From Pagrus major (taxonomy: Eukaryota > Chordata > Actinopteri > Spariformes > Sparidae), in contig NC_133230.1 in the NCBI RefSeq assembly GCF_040436345.1, forward strand, positions 22,516,197 through 22,580,196: DNA of 64,000 bases, in the 5' to 3' direction. Position 1 is the stretch's first letter. Each line of letters begins with the position of its first letter. Positions 1 to 11,900 of this stretch are shown piece after piece. The notes beneath the pieces were generated by a model, which saw only the letters and a program-made list of their open reading frames with translations, searched no databases and was not told the DNA's origin. The position numbers and the translations under genes were made by a program.

Positions 1-766
1 TGGCATCAATGCTCAGCGGAACAGAAAACAGTATATATTGCTTCATACTGCACTGGAGACTGTTTCTTGCCCTCAGTGACACGTACAGAAGTAATCCGTG
101 ATCTGTTTGACCCTAGCTGCTTTGAAATGTTGTGGCAGCCTTCACAAAGTGGCCTCAAACTACAAAAGGCTCTGACCGGCATTTTAGCCCGAGTGCGCTG
201 ACAACATTTCACCTCAGTATTTGATGCATCAGAAGTAAGAGTGTGTATCATTATTGACAAACAGGCTGCGCTGTTTTTCAGCACTCTAGTTCCCTCTTCT
301 GGCAAGCAGATTTACCATAAAGCTCAAGTCAATCATAATATTACTTACAACACAACTACTTAATGACCTTCTGCTATACCATAGTGCTCATGGGAATTCT
401 GAATTCCTGTGGGTAGTAAGAAGTCTTTCACGACTGAATTCTGGTCATGGAAGGATCATCACAGACCATACTAACAAGCTTTGTTAACTATGATGAAGCA
501 AAAGCATTTAGCCAACGACAGTCTAAGACTAAACATGGCAGATAAAAAGGCAAAAGCTTAGTCTATCATTACCTATACCCTGATAGGAAAATTGGCAGTT
601 CTCATACCTTTTAACATTTGCTTATCTACCATATTAGTGTTTTAAAACAAGTATTGTTGGTGTATTTAGTTTGCATAAATTTACATTTTTTGACAGGGCA
701 TAATATTTTGTGAATTTACACATCTAAGTGTTTGTTTAACCCCCCAAAACGCTGTTTTCATTTGTT

Positions 767-1103
767 GAAAGCAACATTATGTACCTTTTTTACCTTAAAA
801 TAACAGCTTCAAAATCATGTTGATGGTACAGTGTCTTGTAATAGGGCAAATGGTGTCTCTGTCTCAGCCACTCCGCCCCCCATCACTTGTTTCTGCACTA
901 TGTAACTTCAGTGAGAGGGTAGGATCACAGCGTTACATACGTGTTTACTTCAAGTTTTCAACACATAACACTGTAATGATGTAATGAGTTTCATCTGTAG
1001 TGAGCACCTACATTATGTCTGAGAAATTGTTGCAGACCTGGGATTGTATTTACGACAGTGGAGTCACACAAAATGCCAATTTCTATGTAGTGTTCCTTTA
1101 AGG
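767..1103 (+). repeat. TIR element, family 2
   Basis: Begins with AAGCAACATTATGTAC, then the internal segment TAACAGCTTC...GATGGTACA shared with the copy at 26.3 kb. It ends TATGTAGTGTTCCTTTAA. Nonautonomous; no ORF. Confidence 0.6.
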
Positions 1104-2924
1104 GTCATTGTAACTAAATACATTAAAGAAGGTTGGGCCTGTTAAGAAAGGTTATGATGATATATGTGTGGTTGTAAGGGGGTTTGTAACTGATAATAAC
1201 AATAACAACAATAATAATAATAATTGTAAATACTGTGAAACCATGACGGTCTCAGGTACAGGTATTGTACCATGAAAATAGCATACCGTTGCAACTCTAG
1301 TTGTGAGATGATTACTCAGGTAGGAAATGTAAAAACAAATCTAATTTTGCTCCACTTCTTCACCAGCTTCTTGTGAAATATTGGATAGTTCTTTTCTCTT
1401 CAGGCCTCAAAAAAGTGCAGAAAAAAAAGAAACATCTGTCTTTGTCCACATGCACCCTGTGATGAGCTGTTATAAGTAGATGTTGCTTCATATTACAGTG
1501 CCGCATGAACAAAAGGGTTGGTAACCACTAGAGTAAACTATATCCAGAAAATGTTTGTTGGACCCCTGCTTGACGAACAAGACTAACAGTCATTCCTTGC
1601 ATAGCACTATTAGGGGAGATCTGCTTTAACATGCATTCTGGCCGTAATAAGATCTTCTATACTGTCCTGCATTGATGCTTTACTATGAAGGCTGAAAGGT
1701 TAAGAGTTTGTCAGTTGGTTTGTAGGTGCGGAGCAGCAGAGGCGAGGATGCTGTGGAGCAGGAGGAGGACTTGGCAGCAAGGTGTTGGAAGGTAAAGCCA
1801 GAGCAGAGCAGCCTGATCGGCCTGCAGCCAGCACACGTGTGATAGCAGAACCTTGTGTTCTGTACAGAGCAGGTGCAAAGGCCTTGTCTCTTCTCTTTTC
1901 ATCCACCCCTCCCGCTCAGCGGTGGAGCTTGGCTCTCTGTTTCCTGTTTCTCTGAGGTTCAGCCTTTTGTCCTCCAGGTGATACACTCCTCCCCGTCTCT
2001 CTGTCCATCTCTCCACCACCCCCTACCACCTCCTCCTCCTCTCTCTGCCTGTATCATACTTCATTTGCTCCAGATAACACATCAGCTTCAACGCCCATCC
2101 ACAAACTCTGTCACCATGATGCCCACAGATGGCAACTTCCTGTGGTCCTGCCCAGTGATTGGTGGAGAGACTTCCAAACAGAGAACAGCTGGTGAGGGAT
2201 GATGTATCACCGAGCGTTTGCACTTTCATTTTCAGGGTTGTCTTGTTAATGCTCCCAATCCAGCATCTGGCAGGAAATAGACACAAAGGCAGAGAGAGGG
2301 AGAGAACAACCTGTTCTTTGGCAGACCTTAACAAAAGGCTGACACATGTCTGATGTACAGACAGAGCTGCAATTGAACAGAGCTGCCGTGAATATGAAGG
2401 AAAGATGCTTGATGCAAGCAGAACAAAGACTAGAAAGAGTATTTTTTAGAATGGTTAATTGTTTAGAGAAGAAAATGACGAACGCCCCCCTCAAAAGACA
2501 ACATTAAATAAAGTTATTGTATGACTCAAGCTATTAGGCCGCCCATGTAGGAAGGTGAGAGCAATTTAAAAATGATAGCATATCACACACCATTGTGACT
2601 GCGACTTTAACACTTTGTCATTGTTTTTTCGTGATTATGTCCATTAAATAGTAAGAATTAACACTTTTTATCATCTTTGCAGCATAAAGGATAGATAACT
2701 TTGCTTAAGTTTCATTCTAATATAATTAAATGTATTAGACCAGTATACCAATATAGAAATTCTTATCTCTTGTTTAACTGATGATGAATGATTCATGCAT
2801 GTCTTTTTGTACTAAGGGTCTCCGTTAGTGGAAAAGGAGAACTCCACACTTTGAACACCAGAGGGAGCCATTTCACAGCCAAAAGGGCCAGAAGTCTTCT
2901 TCATGGTATGTTTGCAGTGTTTTG

Positions 2925-3685
2925 AAAGTACCCAAGAGTCATACTAATAAAAGTAAAGATATCGTGTTAAAGTATTACTTTTGTAGAAGTAAAAGTCACC
3001 CATACGAAAAGTACCTGCGTGACGTCTTAAAGGTGCGCCATGTAGTTTTGGGGAAGAAATTTTAATCAGAAGATTTGTTTATGCCTAAACAAACTAAATA
3101 AACAAACTCTCAAATAAATGAACAAAGCCAACTTTCTAGCTTCAGACAGTATTCTGGGGACCTGATTTTTCACTGAGAACAGATGGTTCATTCAGTTATG
3201 GAAAAAAAACAACATACTTCTGAGTTTGTATTACCTGTATATTACCTATTACCTCATTATTATTGTAAATATTAAAAGTATTTAAGTAATTTGCTGGGAA
3301 ACAATTTACTTCAGTATCAAAAGTACAAGTAAAAGTAAATAATACATATGTTTTCACATATATGTAGATATTGTAAACTATGGGTCGACCGATTACCTGC
3401 CTGGACGATTATCAAATCCAATATTCAGGATTTTTCCCGATAAACTGTATATCTTTCTTTCTTTTTTATCTGACTACCAATTAAATACATTCATTTATGT
3501 AATCTGAAAAGTAACTAGTAACTAAAGTTATAAATCAAATAAATGTAGTGAGTAAAAAGCACAATATTTGCCTCCACATTGTAGTGGCGCGGAAGTATAA
3601 ATGGAAATACTCGAGTAAAGTACCTCAAAATTGTACTTAAATACAATACCTGAGTAAAGTTACTTTGTGGCATTCTTTCACGGTA
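2925..3685 (-). repeat. hAT-like nonautonomous element with a nested insertion
   Basis: Read on the minus strand, it contains the recurring TTACTCAAGTA-type sequence also found at 38.8-39.6, 41.7-42.5 and 57.6 kb. A family-3 element begins at 3027 inside it, and a fragment starting GGGTCGACCGATTACC lies near 3382. It is degenerate. Confidence 0.55.
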
Positions 3686-5810
3686 TGTTTGAGATGCAAA
3701 ATTCAATTATTTTGGTACACTGGCGTGAATGAATGAAGAGAGCAGAATCACAAAAAACAACAACCTTTAATACCTGGTGTCACAGTGTTAGTGGAACTGT
3801 AGATATACCGAGATGCCGAGTTTAAGTTGTACAGAACTGATTCGAATATGCCATTTTACAATGCTTATATCTTTGTATCACCCAGGTCAATTAACTTTCA
3901 ACAACTGCCTAAACTAGAGACGGTATTAACTATCTCTACATACAGAAGTCTTGCGTACAGACGACATTACCTCTGTCAATAATCCACTTACTGAGGTGAT
4001 TGATTGAAATTTAATTGACCGATCAGGCCTGAAGAATCCCGCTCTCAAAACATATAATGCAAATACAGACTATGATGTAACACAGGCGTTATATATAAAA
4101 AAGAAAATCAACAAAAGAAGTAACAGACGCACAGAGCCGACCTGCTGAACTGAGGACGGCTCGACAACGTTGGATATCATATGGCTGAATGAACATCAAA
4201 ACATTTTCTTAAAAAAGGGAAGAAAAAAAACAAACCCAAAAACAAAAATAATAAAAACGAGACAGCTGGGTGATAGAGTGACAACGCTACCATTCCAAAG
4301 ATCTTTAGAGGCTACAATATTGTAATATTTAACATGTAGAAGTCAGAGAAAAATCATGCAGCTTCATCTCTTGACACAACAGGTTATAAAATATAAATCG
4401 CTGCTCGTAACCAAACTTGATCTTAGAATAGTTGCAAAGTAGAGCCTTTTTGTAAAAGAAACTTTGCCTTGCTTCCCGTTTGAGGGCCAAATCTCAGAAG
4501 CAAGCCCTTCGAAACTGTCCTGCTCAACACCTGTGCTGATGTTTCATCTGCTGAAGTGGCTATATATGCAATGTGTCACTGCAGTGATTGTAATGTCTGC
4601 GGTTTGGCCCTTTGAATGTTTGTTGCATAATACAGTATCTTCCTGTTCAGTGGTGCCAGCCAACGTAAGTTTAGAAAAAGAAAGGAGAAAAAAATGGAAA
4701 TGGCCGTGAATTTGTCCGACTTAAGTCCGTTTGTACCAGCTCAAGACTTCGATAACTGATGTTTTGTGTTGAAATGAATATTTTGCACTATTTGAAATTA
4801 AGTTATCAGAGCTCTGATGCATTAACTTGTGAAACCCCCTTAAAGTTTCAATCTCTCAGTATGCGTGGACATTTCTATCGAGTTGACACTGAACTCCTCC
4901 ATTAAACACAGCAGGCACCATACCACACACACGTCACGGATCATATCAAGAAGTAAAACAATGAAACCCATATACAGTGCAGCGTTTACATAAAGAAGCA
5001 TTGAAATATTTTTCCACCCTGTAAAAACTGTTAATACGTTACAAATACATGGTCACATACAGTAGACAGCTCTGTTTCCTTATCCCTTCCAGGAAAATCT
5101 GCTTGGCACGATTGTCATAAAAACAACGAAAGCTTGTGGAATTTAACCATTTTTGGGGAAAAGCACCAAACCCTCAAATATAGAAAATGGACTGGCTTTG
5201 ATATCAAATCACCATGCTCATACAGTAGATGAGGTCAGTGAAAGCAACGCAGGCTACAGGTTAGGTACTCTAAATTTAAGGCTACTAATAATAAGGTTTC
5301 TCGTACTGAATATCGGAGCTAAAGGAGTGAGTTGCAAATGATAAGCTACTGTTTAGCTTCAATTAGCTACTGTTGTTAACTGTTGATCACCTTTTTTTTT
5401 TTTCTTTTTTTTTTCTTTTTTATAGGTAGCTGTAGCCACACCTGTCATGAAATGCTACATGGATACTGGAACTTTCACCAGAAGGGAGGGAAAGTAAGCA
5501 GTAGTAAATGGGTTCTTTAAAAAAATTAGAATGGCTATGAATGGTAACCAAAAACTGATTTGACAGACCAACACAGATAAACATACTGTTTGTCATAACA
5601 AACTATTTGTTTATAACGAAATGTTTTCACATTTTTCCTTTACTAACTTAACTAGAGTTATTAAAAAAAACGACATTCCCTCCAAAAATTAAGACAAACT
5701 GAAGAAAAATGGCCAAATTCAGTTTAAACTTTAAAGCTTTATAACTAAAGAACATAACAGAGAAGGAAATGTATAGTTTCTGAATAATTCCCTGATTAAA
5801 TAAAATCCAT

Positions 5811-6951
5811 GGGTAACACCTTAGATAAGGACACATATCAACCATTAACTAGTTGCTTATTAGCATGCCTATTCGTGGCATACTGGCTCTTCATTTGTGA
5901 TTATAAAGCACTTATTAATGCCTTATTCTCCATGACGGTATACTACAAATACTATTAAATAATAGTTAACTAACTTTATTACTGCTTATTGATAGACAGT
6001 AAGGAAGCTGTTGTACATATCATGAATTATAAGGTGATGAAAACACAAGAATAGTTCATTAATAAAACTTAATAGTTATTGTCTATTCTTATGTTACACA
6101 ACACAAAACAATGTTAATTAAACTAAGTATTAATACCGTCCAAATAGCTCTAAATGACCTATTGTATTGTTAAAGGGAAAGTCCTCCAATTTTACACATT
6201 AGAGTGTGTTTAAAGGTCTTGAGTAGAACTACTATATATGTCACTTGGTGGCTAATTTGCATTTTGGGTAATGTAGGCACCAGGGGGAAAAAAGCATCGG
6301 GAAGCATTGCACTGCAATATCACTGACTCATTATGTACAGTTTGAAAGAGAGATATCGACCTTTTTAATTCCATTCTTCCTCCTTTAAAAATCTGGTGCT
6401 TATATTACCCACAATGCAACGTAGCCATGAGTGACATCACTGGGGGCAATTTAGAGATTATATGCAGCTTCCTCTGGAGCCACAACAAGCTTTTTACTAT
6501 TACTTTCACATAAAGTAGTACTCCTCAAGACCTGTAAACACTCTTTATTGTTTAAAATTGGTGGAGCTACCCTTTAAGATGTAAAAAGGTAGGCATACTA
6601 GAATCCAGAGTTTCCCTAATAGTCTGATTTCCTTTCATTACTGTAAAAACAACTAATAATTATAATCTTAAATATTTAAAGAGCAGTTTTACCTCAATAA
6701 AAAGATATAAGTATAAAATAAAATGTTTTTTTAAACAAATTTAACCTCAACTTTGGTCAGCACTGCTCTAACTTAAATTCTCCCTAACTCTATATTCCCC
6801 ATTTTTAAGTGAAAGTAGAAGCTGTGTAGGTTGATAAGTCATGCAGAATGAGGCATTAATAAGTGCTCTATAGTGACTAATGAAGAGCCAATATGCAACT
6901 TATAGGCATGTTTTTAAGCACCATGTGTTCACTAATCTAAAGTGTTACCAC
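5811..6951. mobile_element. Long-inverted-repeat (foldback) DNA element, interrupted
   Basis: The left arm (5811 to about 5930) starts GGTAACACCTTAGATAAG; the right arm (about 6847-6951) is its imperfect reverse complement, ending CTAATCTAAAGTGTTACC. Both share the inner words GGCTCTTCAT and GCACTTATTAATGCC. About 0.9 kb separates the arms and holds the family-4 element at 6170-6577. No transposase ORF is present. Confidence 0.75.
6170..6577. mobile_element. TIR element, family 4, nested in the foldback element
   Basis: Starts TTAAAGGGAAAGTCCTCC and ends GGTGGAGCTACCCTTTAA; termini are inverted repeats over about 55 bp, including TTAAAGGTCTTGAGTAG against CTCAAGACCTGTAAACAC. The 3' half recurs at 44.3-44.5 kb (ACCCACAATGCAAC, GTGACATCACTG, CTTCCTCTGGAGCCACA). 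Confidence 0.75.
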
Positions 6952-7760
6952 ACCATGATATGCTCATGTATGCTGACATTCGGCAACTTTCACTATATGA
7001 ACCTAACCATGACACACAATTGATTATGACCAATCGATAGCCTTTTAAGAACGGTAATGTACAAACTTGCATAGATAAAGTGATATAGTAGAGAGCAGCT
7101 TCGTAATTATGTGCCCCAAAAAATTGTGACATTCTTTTATATTTGCGCTGTAGGCTTTTTTCTGACGTCCCTGCGAGGAATAGCTGCTTGTTGTTGGAGG
7201 TCTGACCTGCCAACAGAACAAAACATCGACACTCGGACCACTAACGTATGCAAGTTTGCAATTCGGACCAGCGGGTATTTGTTAAGTCTCGAAAGAGGGG
7301 GAGATCTGATCCGAGTTGAGCTTTGGATCGTTTGTGACGGTCGGTTGGACGTCGATCAGCTCTCCTGCTCCGAGAGGCTTAGGAAATACAGGCCCCAGGT
7401 CGCACAAAACATCAGTTTAGGACAGTTTTCTTTTTTTCTTTACATTATGGCTATTAACAGTGTGGCATATGGATGACATCATAGAATCATCTGAATATAT
7501 AAAGGGCTTCACTGACTGACGCTGTTGAACATGCTTTCCCTGGGATTATTTGGATTCAACTTTTAACTCTTTTTAATGCACAGGGGGGAAATGCCTGATT
7601 TTGGCTATTCTCAATTTAAGGCTATTCACTTCTATTTGGCTACACCACCACCTGGGGACTGAGAAATTACAGGAGTGACATCGCTTTTACTGTAGTAATA
7701 AAATGGTTCCACAACATGTGGATACAAAGTCTTCTGATAGACTTTACGTTACTGCTGAAC

Positions 7761-8010
7761 TTAAAGGGGAGCGCCACTCAAATTGGGACGTTTCGGGATC
7801 TCAGATAATAAAAATCTGTCCTGAAACACAGCCTCTCCCTCTCTAATAGAGATGACTCCAACGTCAACGAGAATGAAATAGAGAGATGGCAACAGAAGTG
7901 GAAAAAAAAACAAAAAAAAGCCCAATTTGGGTATAAAACAGAAGCTAAAGGTCAATCAAAACTAGAAAATAGGTGTATTTTTTGTTAATTTGAGTGGCAA
8001 TCCCCTATAA
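7761..8010. mobile_element. Short TIR element, family 5
   Basis: 250 bp. The left end is TTAAAGGGGAGCGCCACTCA, followed by AATT; the right end AATTTGAGTGGCAATCCCCT is its imperfect inverse. Single copy in this window. Confidence 0.7.
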
Positions 8011-8808
8011 TAAGTGTACCTTACAGTTTGGAAAACACTCAAAAGTACAACACATAGACACTACTCTGAGCACAGTTCTATTAAAAGCAACAGGTTATAA
8101 AACATTGACATCATCAAGAGGACGTGCTGTACATGTTGAGAGTGACGACAGCCTCCCGTCTCTACCTCAGTCGGGAGCGTGACGTAGGAATCACGCTCTG
8201 TGTGCAAATCGAGTGAACACCAAACATGCGTGGTGCGACTCTAATGCTACGGACTGAATCTGTAGAGCTACATCGAGTGTGGTGGTAGGGCGGAAAAAAA
8301 GCTTTTGTTGCGTACGACAAACCGACAAAACAGAGCGATAAAGTTGAAGTTCTTTCTTAAAAGGTGGCTCCTGCATGATACTGTCCATACAAGAGAAAAG
8401 CATTTCTTCACTTTGATCTTTCCTTTGTTTGTAACGACCCGCCTCAATACCACACCACGGTTAACCCATGACTGAGGACCGCTTGACGCGGCCCAGACTT
8501 CCTCCACGTTCCCAAACCACCAACGTCTCACACACGCGGACACAGCGGTCCATTGTCAAGTCTGACCTCCTCTGCCCTTTAAACCCTGCACCTCTCTTCA
8601 GGCCAAGGTGTAGGGTCGCTTTCCTACCACGCCTCTCTCATGCAGAGCGATGGATCCCGAAGCGGCCGGGGGCTGGTGCACGTTTCAGCCCAAAAAATAT
8701 GAAAGCGCTCAAAGCTGGTGGGAGGAAGAGAACGTATAAAGGGGTGAAAAGGAAAAAAAGATGGCCCATCCTCGGAGCGGCTCTCCGCTCCGGTCTCCGA
8801 CGGCGTGT

Positions 8809-8940
8809 TTAGGTTGGCAATGGGTCGTCGTCGCCTTTGCTGCACTTGCACTTGCAGCAGAGGACGATGGGAGTGGCCAGGAGGAGGAAGGGGGAGGCAA
8901 CGAGCAGGAGCAGGCCGAAGCCGGCGAAGATCCCCACCAC
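8809..8940 (-). CDS. rnf144a: RNF144A terminal coding exon (transmembrane tail)
   Basis: 132 nt with TAA at 8811-8809. Encodes [18 protein letters not shown], a hydrophobic helix, then a Cys/Lys cluster and GDDDPLPT, the signature RNF144A C-terminus. The acceptor is CTCCCTACAG. Confidence 0.97.
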   Translation of the reverse strand: MVGIFAGFGLLLLVASPFLLLATPIVLCCKCKCSKGDDDPLPT

Positions 8941-11900
8941 CTGTAGGGAGACATCAGGAAGAAACAGACAGCTTAATGTAAATCCAGCAGTCTTATACAT
9001 ATAGAACATGTGAGGGTTGGATTTAATCATGTTTTGATTAACCTTAGTATACTGTTTATTGAGTTATTATGTATTTGTTTTTATCATATTTCAGTATTGG
9101 TCAACTTTACCTATTTTATTAAATTTTTTTAATCTTTCATCTGTCTGGAGTTGTTTGGGGATTGCACAGTTGGGTTTTTTGGTGATGCTGTTTTGCGTTA
9201 ATGAAAATTTGACATCCCGTAGAGTCATAGAAAAGATGACAGTGGTGATTCAGTTATTTAATCTCGCTGTTTCACAACTGCATGCCTTAAATCCTCCCAA
9301 TCAACTGCAATACCGCACGATGGCCTGCAGATGGCACACACTGACTCAAAACAACAAACCCTTTCCAGTACAGTTGCTTCAGAAAGCAGCAGATTAGCAA
9401 TTTAGGGAATATTTTCCACACAAATAAATAAATCACAGCTTGGTTTTCTCTTCTCCCTGTACTCATTCATGATGCACGGACAGGTGCTTCTTTGTGTTTG
9501 CAGGTGTACACAAAAATAGGGTGTGTGATGGACAAACACACATAATCTAATGCAATGGAGAAGATCAACGACAATTTGAAAAAGCTATTACAAATCACAG
9601 AAACTACGTACACTGTGAAATATAAAGAAGGGAATACATTTTGACTTTCTGGATTCAAGGCAAATAAACCAACAGGGGCATTAAACTCAGCTATGGCAGT
9701 CATGTCTGAGAGGATGATGTACAAGATGTTGGCAGCTCCCAAAGAAGATCTTGGCAGAGTTTTACACATTTCTACAAGTATAGTGTTTGTTATTGTTTGC
9801 TGTTTGAACTTGAAATCTACAGTATTTGTGTTATGCAGTGAAAGTTTTGCTAGAAATCTCTCAAATCCCATTTGCCGTAATTGTTAAATCAACTGACAGA
9901 TTGACTGGTTTGTAAAAAAAAACAAAAACTTACTGGTTCTTTTTTTCCAGCATCAACAGCAGGAAAGCTGTTGATTACAGTTGTAATTTGGTTAGTGAAC
10001 GTTACATTTTCTGAAAAAGCAATGTTCTAAAAATCTATTTAGATATTTCTAGACTAAAAAACGTTAATAATCCAAAATCCGATCGAAGAATCCTATTGGC
10101 TTTTTGTAGAGAGAACCAGAGCGATGCTCACGTCCGGGTTAGCCTACAGTTTCGTCCCTTCAGCGCTCTTTTGAGGTAAAACAGAAGATGAAAAGTTGAT
10201 GTTGTCATTTGATTTTCACTTCCTTTCTGTTACGATCCTGGCAAGTCAGCGTGTTCACCACATGGGGGAGCCAGACACCAGCAGGTTCAGAGACACAAAA
10301 TGGAATACATAACATGAAGTCACATGCAACAGTGACTTATTACAGCACAACGCTTTTCCTCACATTTTGAGGGGGAAAATACATCTTTTTGGGGGTATCA
10401 CCAGCAAACAGGTTTCTACCTGTTATTAGGAAGACATTATTATCTGTCTTACAGCTGGTATACATGCTGCGCTGTAGAAACAGCGGCTCTGATTAACCTA
10501 CCACAGCGATGCTTACATGTTTAAGACATGACCTTCCTTGTAGCTAATGGTATGAATCTTGTGGAAACACAGCCCCCCATGTCGTCAGATACGGGCGGGG
10601 AGAGATGATGTTTTTTGCAAGATAGGTTAGCCCCGGTGCATCTTGTATTTATGAGGAGAGGCTTTTTAGACGAGACGGAGCGAGGGGGGGGTGAAATGAG
10701 GAGAGCAAGAGAGACACAAAGACACACAGAGCAGTGAAGCTATAGCTGGCTTCCATCAGCTCAACTGTAATCATATGACTCAGCCTGCCCCACTGGGCAA
10801 CAGATGCCAGTGTGCATGCTAATGTTGACAAAATAACAAGTATGTTAGACAAAAGAGACGTAGCACCCCGTGAACAGATGATTTGGCCAAGATACTGGAG
10901 AGAAATTTGGGAACTAAACGACAGTCTGATTCTATCGTAGACTTTAAACACGTTGTCACATGTAGGAAATTTTATGTCATATCTAATCCGTCTTGTGTAA
11001 TCCGCCATTCACATGTGGGAAATCACATGTAATAGCCAACCCTTTGTATGTAATCCATCATTTCACGTGGTTACCTATGGTAAAGAAGGACCTTGGTTAT
11101 GTAAACCTTTTTTTCCCCTCAAACTGAAAGGTGTACATAATAGGCTTACTTGGAAACAGCAGGACACTGACCACCAGACACTTGTCGCTGCACCCGGATC
11201 AAGCTGTCCTTTGCCTATTGCGCTGTCAAGATAATACAAGCCTGCCGCTGAGTGCAAGTGTGTGAGGCAGAAAGAGAGAAAGAGGCAGGGAGCACGTGTA
11301 TGTCCACATGCTGCAGGGTGGTTGAAGAGAGGGGGGAGAGGGGAGAGGAAGATGGGCTTCTCACCTGTGTTCTGTGCCAGATAACAGACGCCCTGGAGTG
11401 GCCCAGTTTGTTTCGACAGGGTCCTTTGTCATAGTGGATCAGGAGAAAGTCATCCTGTCACACACACACACACACAAACACAATATAGATAAAGATTGAC
11501 CATTAGCAGTCTGAAAGACACAAAAGCTGTTCTGAGAAAATGGATTTTTAAATGACCTGCATGAGACGCTCGTATGTCCTCGCGCAATTAAGATTACATA
11601 AGACGCCACGTCTCATGGAGAGAAACCCCAAGACGAACACATCTTATTCCTTTCTTATCAGGACCAAGGTTAAGCTACAATTTCCTGATAATGAAAGCTA
11701 CTGCTGTCACAGGAAGACAAATGATGACTACAGTCAGGATTATCAGTATGCAAACACAGTATTACAATATTAAACAGTAGAGATTTTTTGAGCTTGGGGG
11801 AAAAAAAAGCATATTCTTGTTAACGCTGGGCAAAAGGCCTCAAAATGACATTGCAATATATGTAGGATTAAATAAGATGAGGGGTGTCACGATTCTCCAA

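Larger units (their letters stand above)
1..3700. other. Intergenic, repeats only
   Basis: No convincing gene. A family-2 TIR element lies at 767-1103, and a hAT-like element with a nested family-3 element occupies about 2925-3685. Frames at 1.7-2.5 kb run through CT-rich sequence and show no protein features. Confidence 0.6.
3750..8808 (-). other. rnf144a: Probable long RNF144A 3' UTR
   Basis: No other gene is visible downstream of the stop codon for 5 kb. An ATTAAA polyadenylation-type hexamer (minus strand) lies near 3767, but internal AATAAA-type signals also occur, so shorter forms are possible. Mammalian RNF144A mRNAs also have long 3' UTRs. The interval contains TIR elements at 5811-6951 (with a nested one) and 7761-8010. 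Long antisense frames here look random. Confidence 0.35.

Noticed and set aside
6..305. 99-residue minus-strand open frame with several cysteines
   Set aside because: No domain pattern, splice signals or family resemblance; length is within chance for this sequence.
8468..8812. Arg/Lys-rich plus-strand frame opposite the RNF144A 3' end
   Set aside because: Overlaps the antisense of the RNF144A terminal exon and 3' UTR; composition explained by the other strand.
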